A stretch of 64,000 bases of DNA from Sphaerisporangium sp040683095 (GCF_040683095.1 NZ_JBFBCI010000013.1:62001-126000); one strand, 5' to 3'; numbered from the stretch's first letter, positions 17,409 through 27,141 are shown. The notes: generated by a model not told the origin, from the sequence alone. Numbers and translations: made by a program.

Positions 17409-18500
17409 ATGCGATTCGTGACTCCACGTCGTACCGCCGCCATAACGCTCCTCGCCACCGCCGTCGCCGGGTGCTCCTCGGCGACCACCACCGAGAAGAA
17501 GCTCCCCCCGGTCAACCCCCGGGCCGCGAGCCTGGCCGAGGGCTTCGGCACCCTGGACAGGCTCGTCGAGGCGGCGCGCAAGGAGGGTGCGCTCACCCTC
17601 GTCGGCGTCCCGCGCGAGTGGGTCAACTACGGCGCGATCATGGACCGCTTCTCCGGCGAGTACGGGGTGCGCGTCACCGTCGTGGAGCCCGGCGCGAGCA
17701 GCCAGCGCGAGATCGACGTCGCCAAGGCCGCGCCCGCCGGGCAGGCTCCGGACGTGTTCGACCTCGGCATGGACGTCGCCATCGCCAACGCCCAGCGGTT
17801 CGCCCCGTACAAGGTGGCCGCCTGGCAGGACATCCCCGACACCGTCAAGGACCTCAAGGGCCACTGGTACGCGGGGTACGGCGGCTACATGTCGATCGGG
17901 TACGACCCGCGCAAGGTCCCGGCCCCGAAGAGCTTCGCCGACCTGCTCAAGCCCGGGTACGCCGTGGCGCTTCCCGGCGACCCGCTGCGGACGGCGGCGG
18001 CGTTCAACGGCGTCATGGCCGCCTCGCTCCAGGGAGGCAGGCCGGAGGCCAGGCGGGGGCTGGAGTTCTTCGGCAAGCTGAAGCAGGGTGGCGGCTTCCG
18101 CCTGCCGTCCCAGGCCAACACGCTCGTCGACTGGGACTACGTGAACGCGGCCAAGGCGGCGGAGACCGCGGGCGACGACAAACCGGCCTGGAAGGTCGTC
18201 ATCCCCTCCGGGGCGGTGCTCGCGTCCTACTACGTCCAGGCGATCAACAAGAAGGCGCCGCACCCGGCCGCCGCGCGGCTCTGGCAGGAGTTCCTCTACA
18301 CCGACGAGGTCCAGAACATGTTCCTCAAGGGCTTCGCCCGCCCGGCGCGCATGGAGGCGCTGGAGATGAAGGGCACGCTGGACCGGAAGGCCGCCGCCAG
18401 GCTGCCCGTGGTGCCCGGCGCCCCGGTCGTGCTCTCCGTCCCGCAGACGGACGAGGCCAAGACCTTCCTGAAGGAGAACTGGGCCAAGACCATGAAGTGA
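17409..18500 (+). CDS. Extracellular solute-binding lipoprotein (iron/polyamine ABC type)
   Basis: About 363 residues from the ATG at 17409 (MRFVTPRRTAAITLLATAVA, then GC). The signal peptide has two arginines and ends in a lipobox (VAGC), so the mature protein is a lipoprotein. The body has the periplasmic-binding-protein-II pattern of Fe3+/polyamine binders: LVEAARKEGALTLVGVPREW, then APDVFDLGMDVAIANAQRF and DYVNAAKAAETAGDDKPAWK. No permease or ATPase gene adjoins, so its transporter must be encoded elsewhere. An in-frame ATG at 17355 would add 18 residues ahead of the signal peptide and is unlikely. Confidence 0.8.
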   Translation: MRFVTPRRTAAITLLATAVAGCSSATTTEKKLPPVNPRAASLAEGFGTLDRLVEAARKEGALTLVGVPREWVNYGAIMDRFSGEYGVRVTVVEPGASSQREIDVAKAAPAGQAPDVFDLGMDVAIANAQRFAPYKVAAWQDIPDTVKDLKGHWYAGYGGYMSIGYDPRKVPAPKSFADLLKPGYAVALPGDPLRTAAAFNGVMAASLQGGRPEARRGLEFFGKLKQGGGFRLPSQANTLVDWDYVNAAKAAETAGDDKPAWKVVIPSGAVLASYYVQAINKKAPHPAAARLWQEFLYTDEVQNMFLKGFARPARMEALEMKGTLDRKAAARLPVVPGAPVVLSVPQTDEAKTFLKENWAKTMK

Positions 18501-18646
18501 GCGGCCCGCCCATCGCCGTCGCAGGGCCTGTACGCGAGGGAGTGCGGGGAAGCTTCCGGACGGATGTGTCCCCAGCACAACAAGGCTCTAAAGTGTCTTT
18601 ACTCACGACACGGAAAGCGATGGCGGAGAATGCGAGCTGATCGGCC

Positions 18647-19423
18647 TTGCGATACGACACACCGAGCTTGATGCGGTGGAACGCTCGCGCCTATGACAGC
18701 TCCTTCGGCTACGTCTCGGCGCACGGCGCGCCACTGATCGAACTCCTGGACCCCCAGCCCGGTGAGAACATTCTCGACCTCGGGTGCGGCACCGGGGTGC
18801 TCACCGCCGACATCGCCGCCCGCGGCACCCGCGTCCTCGGCATGGACGGCTCCTCCTCGATGATCGAGGTCGCCACCCTCCAGCACCCGGGCGTCGACTT
18901 CGTGGTCGGGGACGGCGCGAACTTCCGCGTCAGCGAGGCGTACGACGCGGTGTTCTCCAACGCCGCCCTGCACTGGATGGGCCGCGACCCGGACGCGGTG
19001 ATCCGCTGCGTCCGCATGGCGCTCACGCCGGGCGGCCGGTTCGTCGCCGAGATGGGCGGCGCCGGGAACTGCGCGGCGCTGACCTCGGCGATGCTCACCG
19101 CCTGGCGGGAGTACGGACTGCCCGAGCCGGACCTGCCCTGGTACTTCCCCACCCCCGCCGAGTACGCCGTCCGCCTGGAGCAGGGCGGGTTCACCGTGCG
19201 GCTGCTGGAGTACTTCGACCGGCCCACCCCACTCGACGAGTGCCCGGGCGGCGCCGCCGACTGGGTGCGCATGTTCGCCGGCTCGCTGCTGGACGGAGTG
19301 CCGCCCGCGACGGTCGAACCCTTGCTGAGAAGAGTGAACGAGCTGGCCGCACCCGCGCTGCGCCGCGAATCGGGCTGGATGGCGGACTATGTGAGGCTGC
19401 GATTCGCCGCCGTAAGAGCCTAA
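18647..19423 (+). CDS. Class I SAM-dependent methyltransferase (trans-aconitate methyltransferase-like)
   Basis: A 258-residue protein. Motif I is ILDLGCGTGVLTADIAARG, followed by VLGMDGSSSMIEVA and the motif IV region YDAVFSNAALHWM. This resembles trans-aconitate 2-methyltransferase and related small-molecule methyltransferases. The substrate cannot be read from sequence. TTG at 18647 or ATG at 18671 could be the start. It is followed 69 bp later by the sigma-like gene at 19493 on the same strand; a link to that module is unknown. Confidence 0.8.
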   Translation: MRYDTPSLMRWNARAYDSSFGYVSAHGAPLIELLDPQPGENILDLGCGTGVLTADIAARGTRVLGMDGSSSMIEVATLQHPGVDFVVGDGANFRVSEAYDAVFSNAALHWMGRDPDAVIRCVRMALTPGGRFVAEMGGAGNCAALTSAMLTAWREYGLPEPDLPWYFPTPAEYAVRLEQGGFTVRLLEYFDRPTPLDECPGGAADWVRMFAGSLLDGVPPATVEPLLRRVNELAAPALRRESGWMADYVRLRFAAVRA

Positions 19424-19492
19424 CCGCCGTCCAAGCCCGAGCGATTTGCCAGACTATGGTCTCGTCAACGGAAGCACCGGAGAGGAAACGGG

Positions 19493-21901
19493 ATGAACTT
19501 CGGTCTGAGTGATCTCGTGCCTCCGCTGCGCTGGAGCGACGCCGCGGGGTTCCCACGGCTTCGCGACCAGCCCGGCCTGCCGGACGCGTGGTGGCGCTCG
19601 GTCCCCATGAGCCGGGTGTTCGCCGTGCTCGGCCCCGAGGCGCTCGGCGACCTGCTCACCGAGCTGGCCCTGGAACACTGGCCGGCCGCAGCCGTCGGGG
19701 ACGTCCTGCCCGCCCTGCACGTCATGGACCCCGACGAGGCGGACGACCCCCAGGTCTCGATCGCGCTCGACCGCGTCGGCTCCTGGTTCGGCCTGCTGGC
19801 GCTGACCGGCCGCGAGCTGGCCGACCAGCCGTTCATCCGGGCCCGCCCGGTGCTGACCGCCCTGTTCAGCGCGGTCTTCGCGCGGCTGACCTCGGCCGAC
19901 CGCCCGGACGCCGTCACCGGCGACCAGACGCCGCCCCTTCCCCCGGCCGCCCAGGCCGCGAACGGGCACGCCCCGGCCCCCCAGGTCCAGACTGCCCAGG
20001 TCCAGACCCCGCAGCCCGAGAGCGAGCCGGCGCGGCGCGCCGAGCCGGAGCCGCCCGCCGCCCCTCCCCTGCCCAAGCTTCCCAAGCGGCAGCCGGCCTC
20101 GACGAAGAGCAGCGACCCGCTCGGCCTCGCGGCGGCGCGCATGGCCGAGGCCGCGCTGGAGCAGCACGCGTCCAGGGACGCCACCGGCGCGCGGGCGGGC
20201 GCCTCGATGTTCACCCCGCCACCGCGCACCGAGCGTCCGGCGCCTCCGCCGCCCATCGCCACGGGGTTCGGCGTGGAGCCCCCGCCGCCGATCCCCGTGC
20301 CCGGGTTCGAGCCCCCGCCGCCCCTGCCCGCGTTCGAGCCACCGGCCGCATTTGAGCCGCCGGCCGCGTTCGAGGCGCCGCCCGCGTACGGCCCAGACCC
20401 GCTCGGCGGGTTCGGCGGTGAGGAACCCGCATACGGCCCGGCGCCGCGCCCGTTCGTGCCCGAGCCCGAGCCGTTCGACCCGGACCCCTTCGGCCCGCGG
20501 CCCGCGCCGGGGACACAACCGGCCCCTCAGGCCGCCGAGACCGCGGAGCCCGTCGAGCAATCCGGCTCCGAGGCCGCGCCGGACGCGGCGGACCCGGCGG
20601 ACGAGGCGGAGAACGAGCCGACGCACTCCCAGGAGGCCGCCGAGGGCGCCGAGGCCGCGCCGGACGGCGAGGAGGCGGACGCGCCGCCGCAGGCCCGTAC
20701 CGGCACGAGCACCGACGAGATCGCCGTCGGGGAGCCGGACATGATCTCGCTGATCGACTCGGTGTTCGCCGATCTGGACGACCAGACGTGGACGGTGGCG
20801 CAGATCCAGGTCTTCAGCGACGAGCCCGCGGCCCCCGAGGAGCTCGCGAAGCTGTTCGCCGTAGCGGCCGAGGACATCGTGGCGCGCGAGGAGGCCCTGC
20901 GGGAGCGGCTCGCCGCGTGGCTGGACAGCCCGGCCGCGGCCCCGTACACCCAGTACCTGGAGAAGCTGCCCGGCGCGCTCGGCCTCGCCGCCCCGAAGGC
21001 GCGCCTGGTGGGCGCCGCCCCGTGGCACACCAGGGAGCTGCGGTCGCTGGACATCCCGGCGTGGCAGTTCGTGCTGGCGACGCTGCCCGGCTACACCGTG
21101 CAGGAGGACTGGCTGGTCGCCGGGGACATCGCGGACCTGCGCGAACGCACGTGCTCGCTGATCTTGAACGCCGAGCGGCCGCCGACGGTGGCGCGGGCGC
21201 TGGAGCTGGTCTCGACGCTGGGCATCCACCCCGAGGTCGCGAAGGAGTGGCTGGAGGACGTCCCCCAGCTCCGCATCCAAAGCGCGAAAAAGCCGGATAA
21301 ATCCGCTAATTCCGCTGGCGCGGAGCAGCCCCCCGCCGAGGCCGCCGCCCCCGAGCAGGAGGGCACGCCTCCCACCGGGCAGCTCAAGGACGTCTCGATG
21401 ACCCGCAAGTGTTTCCGGCACCCGGACGGCCTGTGGTGGCTGCGCATCGACGTCGGCCCCGAGCAGATCAGCGGCGCCGAATGCCCGATCCCCAGCGGAT
21501 TCGCCGCCTATCTGGGCATGTCGCCCGGCGACAACCACACCGTCATGAGCGCCGCGGGCGAGATCACCCTGACCTGGCAGGCCCGCCCGGTCATCGACTC
21601 GCTCGCCCCGCTGCTCGGCGAGCTGGACGCCCAGCCCGGGTCCAGCCTGTTCGTCACGGTCGCCGAGGAGGACCAGGTCCTGCGGGCCGGGCTGGTCCCG
21701 CCGCCACCCGCCGACGCCGACAAGAACACGCAGGCCCTGCGACTCGCCGGGTACACCGTCAACGGCGCGCCCGAGACCCTGGAGGAGACGATCCGCGTCC
21801 TCGCCACCCGCATCGGCATGACCGGACCGGTGGGGCTGCCCGATCTGATGAACCGGCTGCGCGAGCGCGGGGACCGCGACCTGCTGTCCCTGATGGTCTG
21901 A
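19493..21901 (+). CDS. Large protein with degenerate sigma-region-4-like segment and proline-rich insert (paralogue A of a three-gene module)
   Basis: An 802-residue protein. Residues 1-125 (MNFGLSDLVPPLRWSDAAGF) and the C-terminal 150 residues (DVSMTRKCFRHPDGLWWLRI) align by eye with the gene at 24051. Between them lies a Pro/Ala/Glu-rich region at about 140-410, then a segment at about 416-475 corresponding to the sigma-region-4-like HTH of the paralogue. The recognition helix is changed: AAEDIVAREEALRER replaces TRERIRQIERDLRDH. The two winged-helix-like units of the paralogue are absent and a short linker takes their place. The family is unknown to me. The helicase gene starts 11 bp after its stop, which implies co-transcription. 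Confidence 0.65.
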   Translation: MNFGLSDLVPPLRWSDAAGFPRLRDQPGLPDAWWRSVPMSRVFAVLGPEALGDLLTELALEHWPAAAVGDVLPALHVMDPDEADDPQVSIALDRVGSWFGLLALTGRELADQPFIRARPVLTALFSAVFARLTSADRPDAVTGDQTPPLPPAAQAANGHAPAPQVQTAQVQTPQPESEPARRAEPEPPAAPPLPKLPKRQPASTKSSDPLGLAAARMAEAALEQHASRDATGARAGASMFTPPPRTERPAPPPPIATGFGVEPPPPIPVPGFEPPPPLPAFEPPAAFEPPAAFEAPPAYGPDPLGGFGGEEPAYGPAPRPFVPEPEPFDPDPFGPRPAPGTQPAPQAAETAEPVEQSGSEAAPDAADPADEAENEPTHSQEAAEGAEAAPDGEEADAPPQARTGTSTDEIAVGEPDMISLIDSVFADLDDQTWTVAQIQVFSDEPAAPEELAKLFAVAAEDIVAREEALRERLAAWLDSPAAAPYTQYLEKLPGALGLAAPKARLVGAAPWHTRELRSLDIPAWQFVLATLPGYTVQEDWLVAGDIADLRERTCSLILNAERPPTVARALELVSTLGIHPEVAKEWLEDVPQLRIQSAKKPDKSANSAGAEQPPAEAAAPEQEGTPPTGQLKDVSMTRKCFRHPDGLWWLRIDVGPEQISGAECPIPSGFAAYLGMSPGDNHTVMSAAGEITLTWQARPVIDSLAPLLGELDAQPGSSLFVTVAEEDQVLRAGLVPPPPADADKNTQALRLAGYTVNGAPETLEETIRVLATRIGMTGPVGLPDLMNRLRERGDRDLLSLMV

Positions 21902-21912
21902 CGGGAACACCG

Positions 21913-23982
21913 GTGCCCCGGCTGGCGATCGCCCCCGACGTCCCCCGGGACCTCGACGCCCTGGACCGGTCCGCGCGCCGGGACGCCGTCGTCGCGCTGC
22001 GCCGGTTCCTGCTGAACACCGCCTCCGCGCCGCATCCGGAACGCGTCCGCAACACCCGCGACGCGCGCGTGGCGACGCTGAGGCTGGCAGACCGGCTGCG
22101 CGGGGTGGTCGTGCGCCAGCGCGACTTGTACTGGCTGCTGACGGTGCTGCCCGACGCCGAGGCGTGGTCGTTCGCCCAGCGGCACCGCTTCGCCGTGAAC
22201 ACGGCCATCGGCGTGGCCGAGGTGTGGGACGCCGAGGCGCTGGACCGCGTGGAGCCGGCCATGCGCCGCTCCGCCGACTCGACCGAGCTGCGGCTGTTCG
22301 CGCACGTCTGCGACAGCGACCTGCTCGGGCTGGGCATCGACCCGCAGGTCATCCCGCTGGTCCGGCTGATCACGACGGACGCGAACCTGGAAGCCCTGGA
22401 ACCCTTCCTGCCCGAGAGCCAGTACGCCCCGCTGCTCGCCCTCGGCTGCGGCGGCTCGGTCGCCGACGCCCGGCAGGCCCTCGACACGCGCGTCGCCGTG
22501 CCCGTGACCTCCGTCGACGTCACCGACCTGCCCGCCGCCCTGGAACGCACCCCCGACCGGGCCGTGTTCGTGCCCGACCCCGGGACGCTCGACCGCATCC
22601 TCGCCACCCCGCACTGGGCGACGTTCCTGTACCCCACGCAGTACCGGCTCGCCCACCAGGAGCTCTACGAGGGCCCGGTGCTCGTCACGGGCGGCGCGGG
22701 GACCGGCAAGACGCTCATGGCCCTGCACCGCGCCAGGCACCTCGCCCGCGCCGGCGCCGGGCGCGTCCTGTTCCTCACCTTCTCCCAGAACGTCGCCGGG
22801 GACGCCTCCGCCAAGCTGGACGTGCTGGTCGACGACCCGGAGGTCCGCGCGCGCATCGAGGTCGGCAACGTCGACCGCCTGGCCCACCGCATCGTCGCCG
22901 AGGCCGAGGGCCGTCCCCCGCTGCTGGTCGGCGGGCCTGACCTGGCCGCGCTGTGGCAGGAGGCCGCGCGCATCACGGGCGACGAGCACAGCGCGGCGTT
23001 CCTGCTGCGCGAGTGGGAGCAGGTCATCCTGGCGCAGAACCTGTGCACCGTGCAGGAGTACCTGGGGGCGGCCCGCGACGGCCGCAGCGTCGAGTTGGAC
23101 CACGAGCAGCGCACCGCCGTGTGGAAGGCCATCGAGCACGTCACCGAGCGCCTGCGCGCCTCGGGCAGGCGCACGCTGCTCCAGCTCGCCGCCGAGGCCT
23201 CCACGCTGCTCGGCAGGACCACCGGGGACCTCCTGGACGACCAGGGGCCCGCCCGCGAGCCGTACCGGCACATCGTGGTGGACGAGGCGCAGGACCTGCA
23301 CCCGGCGCAGTGGCGGCTGCTGCGGGCCGCCGTACCGCCCGCGGCCAACGACCTGTTCATCGTCGGCGACCCCCACCAGCGCGTGTTCGACACCCGCGTG
23401 GCGCTCAGCACGCTGGGCATCAAGGCGGAGATCCACCACCTCACCATCTGCCACCGGCTGCCGCAGGAGATCCTGTCCTGGGGCATCCGGCTGCGCGGCG
23501 GGAACGCGGCGGACGGCCTGGTCGACGGGGTGGTGCACCTGTACGGCTTCCGCTCCACCCACCCCGGCGCGCGCCCGGCCGTGCGCGAGTACGCCTCGCA
23601 CGAGGCCGAGCTTGCCGGGCTGGTCAACCATCTGCGCGAGTGGATCAACGACGGCGTCCCGACCGAGGAGATCGCCGTCGCGGCGCGCACGGGCGAGATC
23701 GTGCGGGGCGCCAAGGCGGCGCTCACCGAGGCCCGGCTGTCCGTGCGGGTGAGCACGATGCACGGGCTGAAGGGGCTGGAGTTCCGCCGGGTCGCGCTGG
23801 TCGGCGTCGCCGAAGGCGTGGTCCCCGCGCCCGAGACCCTGACCCCGGCGAGCGAGGACCCGACGGCCCGCGCCCACGACGTGCAGCGCGAACGCGGGCT
23901 GCTCTACATGGCCTGCATGCGGGCCACCGAGAGGCTATACCTGTCCTATTCGGGCCGAGCAAGTCCCTTTCTGCCGCCATGA
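21913..23982 (+). CDS. UvrD/Rep-type superfamily 1 helicase with RelE/ParE-like N-terminal domain
   Basis: A 689-residue protein. Residues 1-95 (RLADRLRGVVVRQRDLYWLL, then TVLPDAEAWSFAQRH) have the order of elements of a RelE/ParE-fold domain. The helicase core has Walker A GGAGTGKTLMAL (about 261-272), motif II VDEAQDLHPAQW (about 455), motif III IVGDPHQRVFD, motif V STMHGLKGLEFRRVALVGV and motif VI RGLLYMACMRATERLYLSYS. All the motor motifs are intact, so it should be an active translocase. The GTG at 21913 lies 11 bp after the preceding stop. It is flanked by two paralogous sigma-like proteins. RelE-UvrD fusions exist in actinobacteria, but I know of no established role. Defence or DNA repair is inference. 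Confidence 0.8.
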   Translation: MPRLAIAPDVPRDLDALDRSARRDAVVALRRFLLNTASAPHPERVRNTRDARVATLRLADRLRGVVVRQRDLYWLLTVLPDAEAWSFAQRHRFAVNTAIGVAEVWDAEALDRVEPAMRRSADSTELRLFAHVCDSDLLGLGIDPQVIPLVRLITTDANLEALEPFLPESQYAPLLALGCGGSVADARQALDTRVAVPVTSVDVTDLPAALERTPDRAVFVPDPGTLDRILATPHWATFLYPTQYRLAHQELYEGPVLVTGGAGTGKTLMALHRARHLARAGAGRVLFLTFSQNVAGDASAKLDVLVDDPEVRARIEVGNVDRLAHRIVAEAEGRPPLLVGGPDLAALWQEAARITGDEHSAAFLLREWEQVILAQNLCTVQEYLGAARDGRSVELDHEQRTAVWKAIEHVTERLRASGRRTLLQLAAEASTLLGRTTGDLLDDQGPAREPYRHIVVDEAQDLHPAQWRLLRAAVPPAANDLFIVGDPHQRVFDTRVALSTLGIKAEIHHLTICHRLPQEILSWGIRLRGGNAADGLVDGVVHLYGFRSTHPGARPAVREYASHEAELAGLVNHLREWINDGVPTEEIAVAARTGEIVRGAKAALTEARLSVRVSTMHGLKGLEFRRVALVGVAEGVVPAPETLTPASEDPTARAHDVQRERGLLYMACMRATERLYLSYSGRASPFLPP

Positions 23983-24050
23983 CCCAATAACCTGAACCGC
24001 GGATAAGACTCCGTCTCGTCCCGCCCAAGCCCCGTTCCGGTTGGACCCCC

Positions 24051-25910
24051 ATGAATTTGAGCCTTAGCGACATCGTGCCTCCCCTGCGCTGGACCGCACC
24101 TGGCCAGGTCGAGCCGATCGCGAGCGACCCCCGCCTACCGGAGGCGTGGTGGCAGGCGCTCCCGATCGACCGGGCCTGCCTGGTCATCGGAACCGCCCAG
24201 GTGGCGGCCCGGCTCGCCGACCTCGCCACGGCCTGCTGGGGACACCTGCCGCTCGGCGACATCCTCCCCCTCGTCCGCATGACCGACCCCGACAAGGGGC
24301 TGCGCGTCGCCGACGACCGCGAGCTGGCGCTCACCGTGTTCACCGGTGTTCTGGAGCGCCTGCTGGCCTCCGACAATGCCTCCGCCGCGCGCGACGCCGC
24401 CACCGCCGCCGCGCCCGCCAAGGGCGACCGGCCGATCCCCGAGCTGATCGACGAGATCTTCGCCGTCCTCGACGACCGGCAGCGCGCCATCGCCCGCGAC
24501 CGCGTCTACGCCGAGCGCCGCGCCACGCTGGACGAGCTGGCGCAGCGCTTCTCGGTCACCCGCGAGCGCATCCGCCAGATCGAGCGCGACCTGCGCGACC
24601 ACGTCCAGGGCCGGCTGGCCACGCCCGAGGCCACCCCGCTGGCCGCCCACCTCACCTGGCTGCGCGGCCGCCTAGGCTCTGCCGTCCCTGCGGACGACCT
24701 CGCGGCGGCGGCGCCCTGGCACCGCACGGACCTGGCGACGCTCGGCGTGCCCGCCTGGCGGTTCATCCGCACCCTGCTCACCGGGTACGACCAGGTGGAC
24801 GGCTGGCTGGTCGCCGGCGGCGCCGACGAGCTCAAGGAGAAGACGCGTCAGCTCTTCACCGGCGGCCCGGTGAAGCTGCCCGAGGCGGTGTCGATGGTGG
24901 CCCAGCTCGGCGTCCGCGAGGACGTCGCCGAGCGGTGGCTCGCCTCGGTCCCGCAGCTGCGCATCCTGGAGGGCCACGTCGTCCCCTGGCCGCGCAGCGT
25001 CAACGAGAAGGCCGAGGCCGTGCTGGCCGTCGCCGAGGCGCCGCTCAGCCCCGAGGAGATCCAGGCGCGCATCGGCGAGGACTACAGCCTGGTCGGCATC
25101 CGCAACCAGCTCACCGCCGACGACCGCTTCCTGCGCGTCGACAGGAACCGGTACGGGCTGTCGCGCTGGGGCGGCGAGGAGTACATCGGCATCCGCGAGA
25201 TGATCGTCCGCGAGATCGAGCGCGCGGGCGGCGAGGCCTCGGTGAACAGCATCGTCGCCAACCTCACCGCGCGGTACGAGGTCAGCGAGAGCTCCGTGCG
25301 CGCCTACGCGGGCGGCCCGGGCTTCGAGCGCACCCAGCGGGGGTGGATCCGCGTCGCCGCCCCCGAGCAGGCCGAGCCGTACCACCCGCGCCGCGACGTG
25401 TCGATGACCCGCCGCTCGTTCCGCAGCAGAGACGGCCGCTGGTGGCACCGCGTGGACGTGAACGCCGAGCACCTGCGCGGCTCGGGCTCCCCGCTGCCGA
25501 CCGGCTTCGCCGCCCACCTCGGCATGGCCCCGGGCGGCTCGCTCACCACCTCGACCCCGTCCGGCGACGTCGTGATCGGCTGGCATAACCAGCCCACGAT
25601 GGGCTCCATCAGGGCCGTCCTCGCCGACTACAACGCCGGTGAGGGCGACTCGATCTTCCTCACCGTCTCCGACGGCGGCGAGCTGCTGACCCGCTACCTC
25701 CCCCAGGCCGCCCCCGGCCTCCCCCCGATCAACATGGCCCTGCACCTCATCGGCTACACCGCCCCCGTCGCCTCGGAGGCCGAAGCCCTCCGCCTGATCG
25801 GCGCCCGCATCGGCCTCCCTGACGGCGCCACCCGCGACGAGGTCCTCACCCGCCTTCGCGACCGCGGCGACAGAGACATCCTCGCCTTCCTCGACCCCGA
25901 GGCCCCGTAA
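24051..25910 (+). CDS. Sigma-region-4-like DNA-binding protein with winged-helix repeats (paralogue B of the module)
   Basis: A 619-residue protein. Residues 1-100 (MNLSLSDIVPPLRWTAPGQV) match the gene at 19493. At 137-185 there is a textbook sigma-70 region-4 HTH: DELAQRFSVTRERIRQIERD. A middle part ends AERWLASVPQLRI. Two winged-helix-like units follow (AVLAVAEAPLSPEEIQARIG with FLRVDRNRYGLSRWG, and EIERAGGEASVNSIVANLTA), resembling HARE-HTH modules. The C-terminal 150 residues again match the paralogue (DVSMTRRSFRSRDGRWWHRV). It lacks sigma regions 2 and 3, so it is probably a DNA-binding adaptor rather than a sigma factor. Its stop is 30 bp from CRISPR array 1. Confidence 0.7.
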   Translation: MNLSLSDIVPPLRWTAPGQVEPIASDPRLPEAWWQALPIDRACLVIGTAQVAARLADLATACWGHLPLGDILPLVRMTDPDKGLRVADDRELALTVFTGVLERLLASDNASAARDAATAAAPAKGDRPIPELIDEIFAVLDDRQRAIARDRVYAERRATLDELAQRFSVTRERIRQIERDLRDHVQGRLATPEATPLAAHLTWLRGRLGSAVPADDLAAAAPWHRTDLATLGVPAWRFIRTLLTGYDQVDGWLVAGGADELKEKTRQLFTGGPVKLPEAVSMVAQLGVREDVAERWLASVPQLRILEGHVVPWPRSVNEKAEAVLAVAEAPLSPEEIQARIGEDYSLVGIRNQLTADDRFLRVDRNRYGLSRWGGEEYIGIREMIVREIERAGGEASVNSIVANLTARYEVSESSVRAYAGGPGFERTQRGWIRVAAPEQAEPYHPRRDVSMTRRSFRSRDGRWWHRVDVNAEHLRGSGSPLPTGFAAHLGMAPGGSLTTSTPSGDVVIGWHNQPTMGSIRAVLADYNAGEGDSIFLTVSDGGELLTRYLPQAAPGLPPINMALHLIGYTAPVASEAEALRLIGARIGLPDGATRDEVLTRLRDRGDRDILAFLDPEAP

Positions 25911-25940
25911 GCCGGCCCCAGCGTGGGAAGAAGACCTCTG

Positions 25941-26885
25941 GGAACATGCCCGCGGGCGCGGGGGCGACCCGAGCGCGTGCTGGTGGACGTGCGGATAGGT
26001 CGGAACATCCCCGCGGGCGCAAGGGCCGACGACGAGCTGGCCGACGAGGCGCTGAGCGGCCGGGGAACATCCCCGCGGGCGCGGGGGCGACGACCTGGCC
26101 AAGAAGCTGCGCGACGCCAGCTAGGGAACATCCCCGCGGGCGCGGGGGCGACCGCGCATCGTGATCAGCGCTGGGGCCTTCGCGAGGAACATCCCCGCGG
26201 GCGCGGGGGCGACATCCACGCGCGTATGAGGTCCACGGTGGACACCGGAACATCCCCGCGGGCGCGGGGGCGACCTCAGGAGCTCACCCGCACGACCGGC
26301 GAGCGCATGGAACATCCCCGCGGGCGCGGGGGCGACGGGCCGGGGCATGCCCGTAGCCGAACGACTCGAGGAACATCCCCGCGGGCGCGGGGGCGACGTC
26401 CTACTGGCCGCCGCCTGTACCGCCGAGTGCGGAACATCCCCGCGGGCGCGGGGGCGACATCAGCGGGTCCGGGCAGCCGATGAGGAAACTGGGAACATCC
26501 CCGCGGGCGCGGGGGCGACGCCACAGCAGGGGCGCGGCTGGCGGAGGGCGTGGGAACATCCCCGCGGGCGCGGGGGCGACTGACGCCATCACCACAGGCA
26601 AGCCTGACGGAAAGGAACATCCCCGCGGGCGCGGGGGCGACTCCCGTCCTGGTGTTCAGGTAAAGGGCCTCGTGGGAACATCCCCGCGGGCGCGGGGGCG
26701 ACACAGACGGAACCGAAATCTGCCGCTAGGCAGAGGGAACATCCCCGCGGGCGCGGGGGCGACGACAACCGCACGTTCGTCGGGTTCCTCGTCGTCGGAA
26801 CATCCCCGCGGGCGCGGGGGCGACCCACCACCGCCAGGGCCATCAGCAGGACGGCGCGGAACATCCCCGCGGGCGCGGGGGCGAC
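25941..26885 (-). CRISPR. CRISPR array 1, type I-E, 16 repeats and 15 spacers
   Basis: Repeats of 28 nt (GGAACATCCCCGCGGGCGCG then GGGGCGAC on the plus strand) recur every 61 bp, with 33-nt spacers. The first copy (25941) has one mismatch and the second (26002) an altered end; the other 14 are identical. The E. coli-like orientation (GTCGCCCCCGCG... GATGTTCC) is on the minus strand. This puts the leader at the right end next to the cas2-derived fragment and the decayed repeats at the trailer, as expected. No spacer matched another place in the window by eye. In-frame translations of the array (PAGAGAT-type) are not genes. Confidence 0.97.
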
Positions 26886-26903
26886 ACTTGCTGACCTGGG
26901 CGA

Positions 26904-27140
26904 TTAGCCGGCGGGGAGGCGGTTTTCATTTGGTTGGGTTCGATGGCGGGCTGAGAGGATGAGGCCGTCGTAGTCGGTGGGGTGCCAGCGGTCTTTGCCA
27001 GCGGTGCGGACGGTCCAGCCTTGTTCGTTGCCGGCGGGTTCGACCATGATCGCTTGGCCGTCGCCGATGCGGGTGGCGAGCAGGTCCCATAGGCGGTCGC
27101 GGATCCGGCGACTGGGATTGCCGACGAAGACTCCGGCGTC
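26904..27140 (-). pseudogene. Truncated duplicate of the cas2e 3' end, next to array 1
   Basis: The minus-strand frame encodes AGVFVGNPSRRIRDRLWDLL through DGLILSARHRTQPNENRLPA and a stop at 26904, nearly identical to the C-terminal 78 residues of Cas2 at 27930-28238. The match begins abruptly at about 27140, so the first 24 codons are missing. The 18 bases between its stop and array 1 match the 18 bases between true cas2 and array 2 (ACTTGCTGACCTG...). The copied unit is therefore the cas2 3' end plus the array junction. The leader presumably lies inside this segment. Confidence 0.9.
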
Positions 27141-27141
27141 A

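Noticed and set aside
24051..25910. A true alternative sigma factor
   Set aside because: Only the region-4-like HTH is present; no region 2 or 3 for promoter melting.
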